A stretch of 6,210 nt of DNA from Mollicutes bacterium (GTDB taxonomy: Bacteria; Bacillota_I; Bacilli_A; Izemoplasmatales; Izemoplasmataceae), in assembly GCA_003555335.1 (NCBI GenBank), contig PWHD01000032.1:1-6210 (forward strand), written 5' to 3'. Every line of letters begins with the position of its first letter. Position 1 is the stretch's first letter. The position numbers and the translations under genes are program-made. The notes beneath the pieces were generated by a model that saw only the letters and a list, made by a program, of their open reading frames with translations, did not search any database and had not been told where the DNA came from. Of this stretch, positions 5,401 through 6,210 are shown in pieces.

Positions 5401-5433
5401 AAGGGCGGACAAATGCGGTTGTCCGCCCTTTTT
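5401..5433 (+). terminator. Strong GC-rich hairpin with T-run
   Basis: AAGGGCGGACAA (5401-5412) pairs perfectly with TTGTCCGCCCTT (5419-5430) around ATGCGG, and the plus strand continues TTTGTTTG. By its tail it is a plus-strand terminator, yet no plus-strand gene precedes it. On the minus strand it lies 28 bases past the stop of the Flg_new surface-protein remnant but lacks a U-tail there. It may serve that gene, or end antisense transcription coming from the lipoprotein side. Confidence 0.75.
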
Positions 5434-5457
5434 GTTTGGAATCTGTGTGAGCCTTGT

Positions 5458-5730
5458 TTATTCCTCGGGCTCCCATTTTGCATAAAGCGTCATACTCTCG
5501 GCCGGCATTGTCGTGAAAATATATGGTGTGGTCATATCAATATCGGTGTACCAACCGGGAAACTACCCATCATCATTTCCAGAACGATATCCTCCAAATG
5601 AGATACTCCCCTTGAAGTAGTATCTGCAATTTTTATCTATTTGCAGTGTCTACTTCATGCGGAGCATACCATCAACTCGTTGCCCAACCTTCTTCACCAA
5701 TAAAATCCGTCCACTCTTCATAAAGTGCTT
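5458..5730 (-). pseudogene. Wrecked C-terminus of a Flg_new (Listeria-Bacteroides repeat) surface protein
   Basis: The clear part is the last 33 codons before the TAA at 5458: FPGWYTDIDMTTPYIF then TTMPAESMTLYAKWEPEE. This is the end of a Flg_new repeat (GYxFxGWYTD...TTPYxF...MTLYAKW), found in internalin-like and BspA-like surface proteins. A TAG (5563-5565) interrupts it just before FPGWY, after RSGNDDG. In another frame from 5728 the strand reads ALYEEWTDFIGEEGWATS, a TGA at 5672-5674, then WYAPHEVDTANR and a TAA at 5633-5635. GWATS-stop-WYAP looks like a second GW-Y repeat with Gly changed to a stop. At least two nonsense changes and one frameshift mean it is dead. Its upstream part was cut off by the IS end at 5731. 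Confidence 0.62.
5601..5657. repeat. Two overlapping, mutually exclusive hairpins
   Basis: TGAAGTAG-tat-CTGCAA (5613-5629) faces TTGCAG-tgt-CTACTTCA (5641-5657): 8 and 6 paired bases separated by a 3x3 mismatch and closed by an 11-base loop. A second, competing pair is AGATACT (5601-5607) with AGTATCT (5619-5625). It lies inside the decayed surface-protein sequence and may be the remains of a small non-autonomous element, or chance. Confidence 0.4.
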
Positions 5731-5750
5731 GGCTCTGTTAAAGAAAAGTA
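5731..5750 (-). repeat. Probable terminal inverted repeat of the IS1595-type element
   Basis: GGCTCTGTTAAAGAAAAGTA begins at 5731, six bases beyond the transposase stop at its inner edge, and starts with GG as many IS ends do. Unrelated surface-protein coding sequence begins immediately outside it. The matching repeat at the other end of the element is outside the window, so neither pairing nor the target duplication can be verified here. Confidence 0.45.
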
Positions 5751-5756
5751 CTGATA

Positions 5757-6210
5757 TCATGAATACGCTCTATGAATATCGATAGGAAACGGTGTTGAAT
5801 ATATTGATTTTATCAGGAATCTTACCAATTCTTTGATCGAATAATTCATAGTGAACCGGCTGTGTTTATCCGGATTTTTATGGAAATCCAGAAGCCTTTT
5901 GAACCCGAACCATGCGAGATATCTTCTGAGATGCCTCGAAGAGACGCCCTTGAATTTCACAAACCAGCTTTTGATCCGACTGTGAAGTTCATTCACTGCA
6001 CCCAGATTGTGGATTCCGTCACTATGGAATCCTGATGGAATCTGATGCAGTTTTCCATCAAAATGTCTGGCGACTTTCTGATAAGCGGCCTTCGAATCCG
6101 CGGTGATAACACTGCCCGATTCTATCCGTCCATGCAGGACATCGATGATGGAATCAGCTTTGGGATTGCCTTGTCCGGCAATCCCAATCAGGAGCCGGTC
6201 ATTGGAATCA
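5757..6210 (-). CDS. IS1595-family transposase, C-terminal part (runs off the window)
   Basis: The frame is open from the window edge (first full codon at 6209) to the TGA at 5757, giving the last 150 residues of an ISXO2/IS1595-type DDE transposase. Visible features are LIGIAGQGNPKADSIIDVLH (residues 7-26), the second catalytic Asp38 in ITADSKAAY, then GIHNLGAVNELHSRIKSWF, where Asn73 and Lys80 fit the DDNK variant of the catalytic set as I recall it for this family. GVSSRHLRRYLAWFGFKRL (88-106) is the conserved C-terminal block. The first Asp and the zinc-ribbon N-terminus would lie outside. No frameshift is seen, so the copy may be intact. A GTG at 5996 is internal and is not the start. 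The enzyme cuts and pastes its element; inverted repeats should flank it. Confidence 0.88.
   Translation of the reverse strand, partial: DSNDRLLIGIAGQGNPKADSIIDVLHGRIESGSVITADSKAAYQKVARHFDGKLHQIPSGFHSDGIHNLGAVNELHSRIKSWFVKFKGVSSRHLRRYLAWFGFKRLLDFHKNPDKHSRFTMNYSIKELVRFLIKSIYSTPFPIDIHRAYS

Larger units (their letters stand above)
5731..6210 (-). mobile_element. IS1595-family (ISXO2-like) insertion sequence, 3' part
   Basis: The element runs from its likely end at 5731 through the transposase and out of the window. It appears to have inserted into a Flg_new-repeat surface-protein gene transcribed in the same direction. Together with the two IS21-like remnants it shows that at least two IS families have been active here. 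Confidence 0.65.

Noticed and set aside
5094..5476. Frames of 99 codons (plus) and 79 codons (minus) around the lipoprotein upstream region
   Set aside because: They cover the ribosome binding site, promoter and terminator hairpin, have no own translation signals and no recognisable sequence.
1..6210. CRISPR array, tRNA or rRNA genes
   Set aside because: No regularly spaced short repeats, cloverleaf or conserved ribosomal RNA segments were seen; the only long repeat is the 267-bp lipoprotein duplication.

Overview
The window reads as an accessory, partly decayed stretch of a chromosome from a low-to-moderate G+C Gram-positive bacterium (Bacillota, possibly a lineage near the Mollicutes or Erysipelotrichia; I cannot name the genus). 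The signs are AGGAGG-type ribosome binding sites, a PerR/Fur-like box in front of a Bacillus-type catalase, a lipobox lipoprotein, and fragments of BspA-type leucine-rich repeats and Listeria-Bacteroides (Flg_new) repeats. Trp is TGG in the intact genes and several frames end in TGA, so the standard bacterial code fits. Nearly all recognisable coding sequence lies on the minus strand. The main exception is the DUF2188 gene.

Region by region (plus coordinates): 1-276 is the N-terminal third of a lipoate-protein ligase that leaves the window. 277-507 is non-coding and holds a perfect TTGGTC-T-GACCAA palindrome that looks like a FadR/PdhR-class operator. 508-1977 is a complete catalase with a candidate PerR box over its promoter. 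2015-2352 is a frameshifted IS21-type transposase N-terminus. 2366-2900 has no gene I can support. 2923-3300 is an intact plus-strand DUF2188 gene ending in a bidirectional terminator. 3404-3705 is a frameshifted helix-turn-helix gene. 3788-4020 is the frameshifted tail of a leucine-rich-repeat surface protein. 4042-4308 is a broken second copy of the first domain of the next gene. 4328-5140 is an intact lipoprotein with an RsgI-like extracytoplasmic domain. 5458-5730 is the wrecked C-terminus of a Flg_new-repeat surface protein. 5731-6210 is one end of an IS1595/ISXO2-type element that appears to have inserted into that surface-protein gene.

The intact genes do not form an obvious pathway: oxidative-stress defence (catalase), lipoate salvage, a small stress-associated-looking protein and a surface lipoprotein. 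What ties the right half together is surface-protein turnover: a lipoprotein with a partial in-frame tandem duplication, two different surface-protein remnants, and insertion-sequence debris. The least ordinary points are the lipoprotein that carries an RsgI-type domain with a conserved Asn-Pro bond next to its lipid anchor, its 741-bp in-frame duplication, and the PdhR/FadR-like operator in front of the lipoate ligase. I found no CRISPR array, tRNA, rRNA or clear new multi-gene system.
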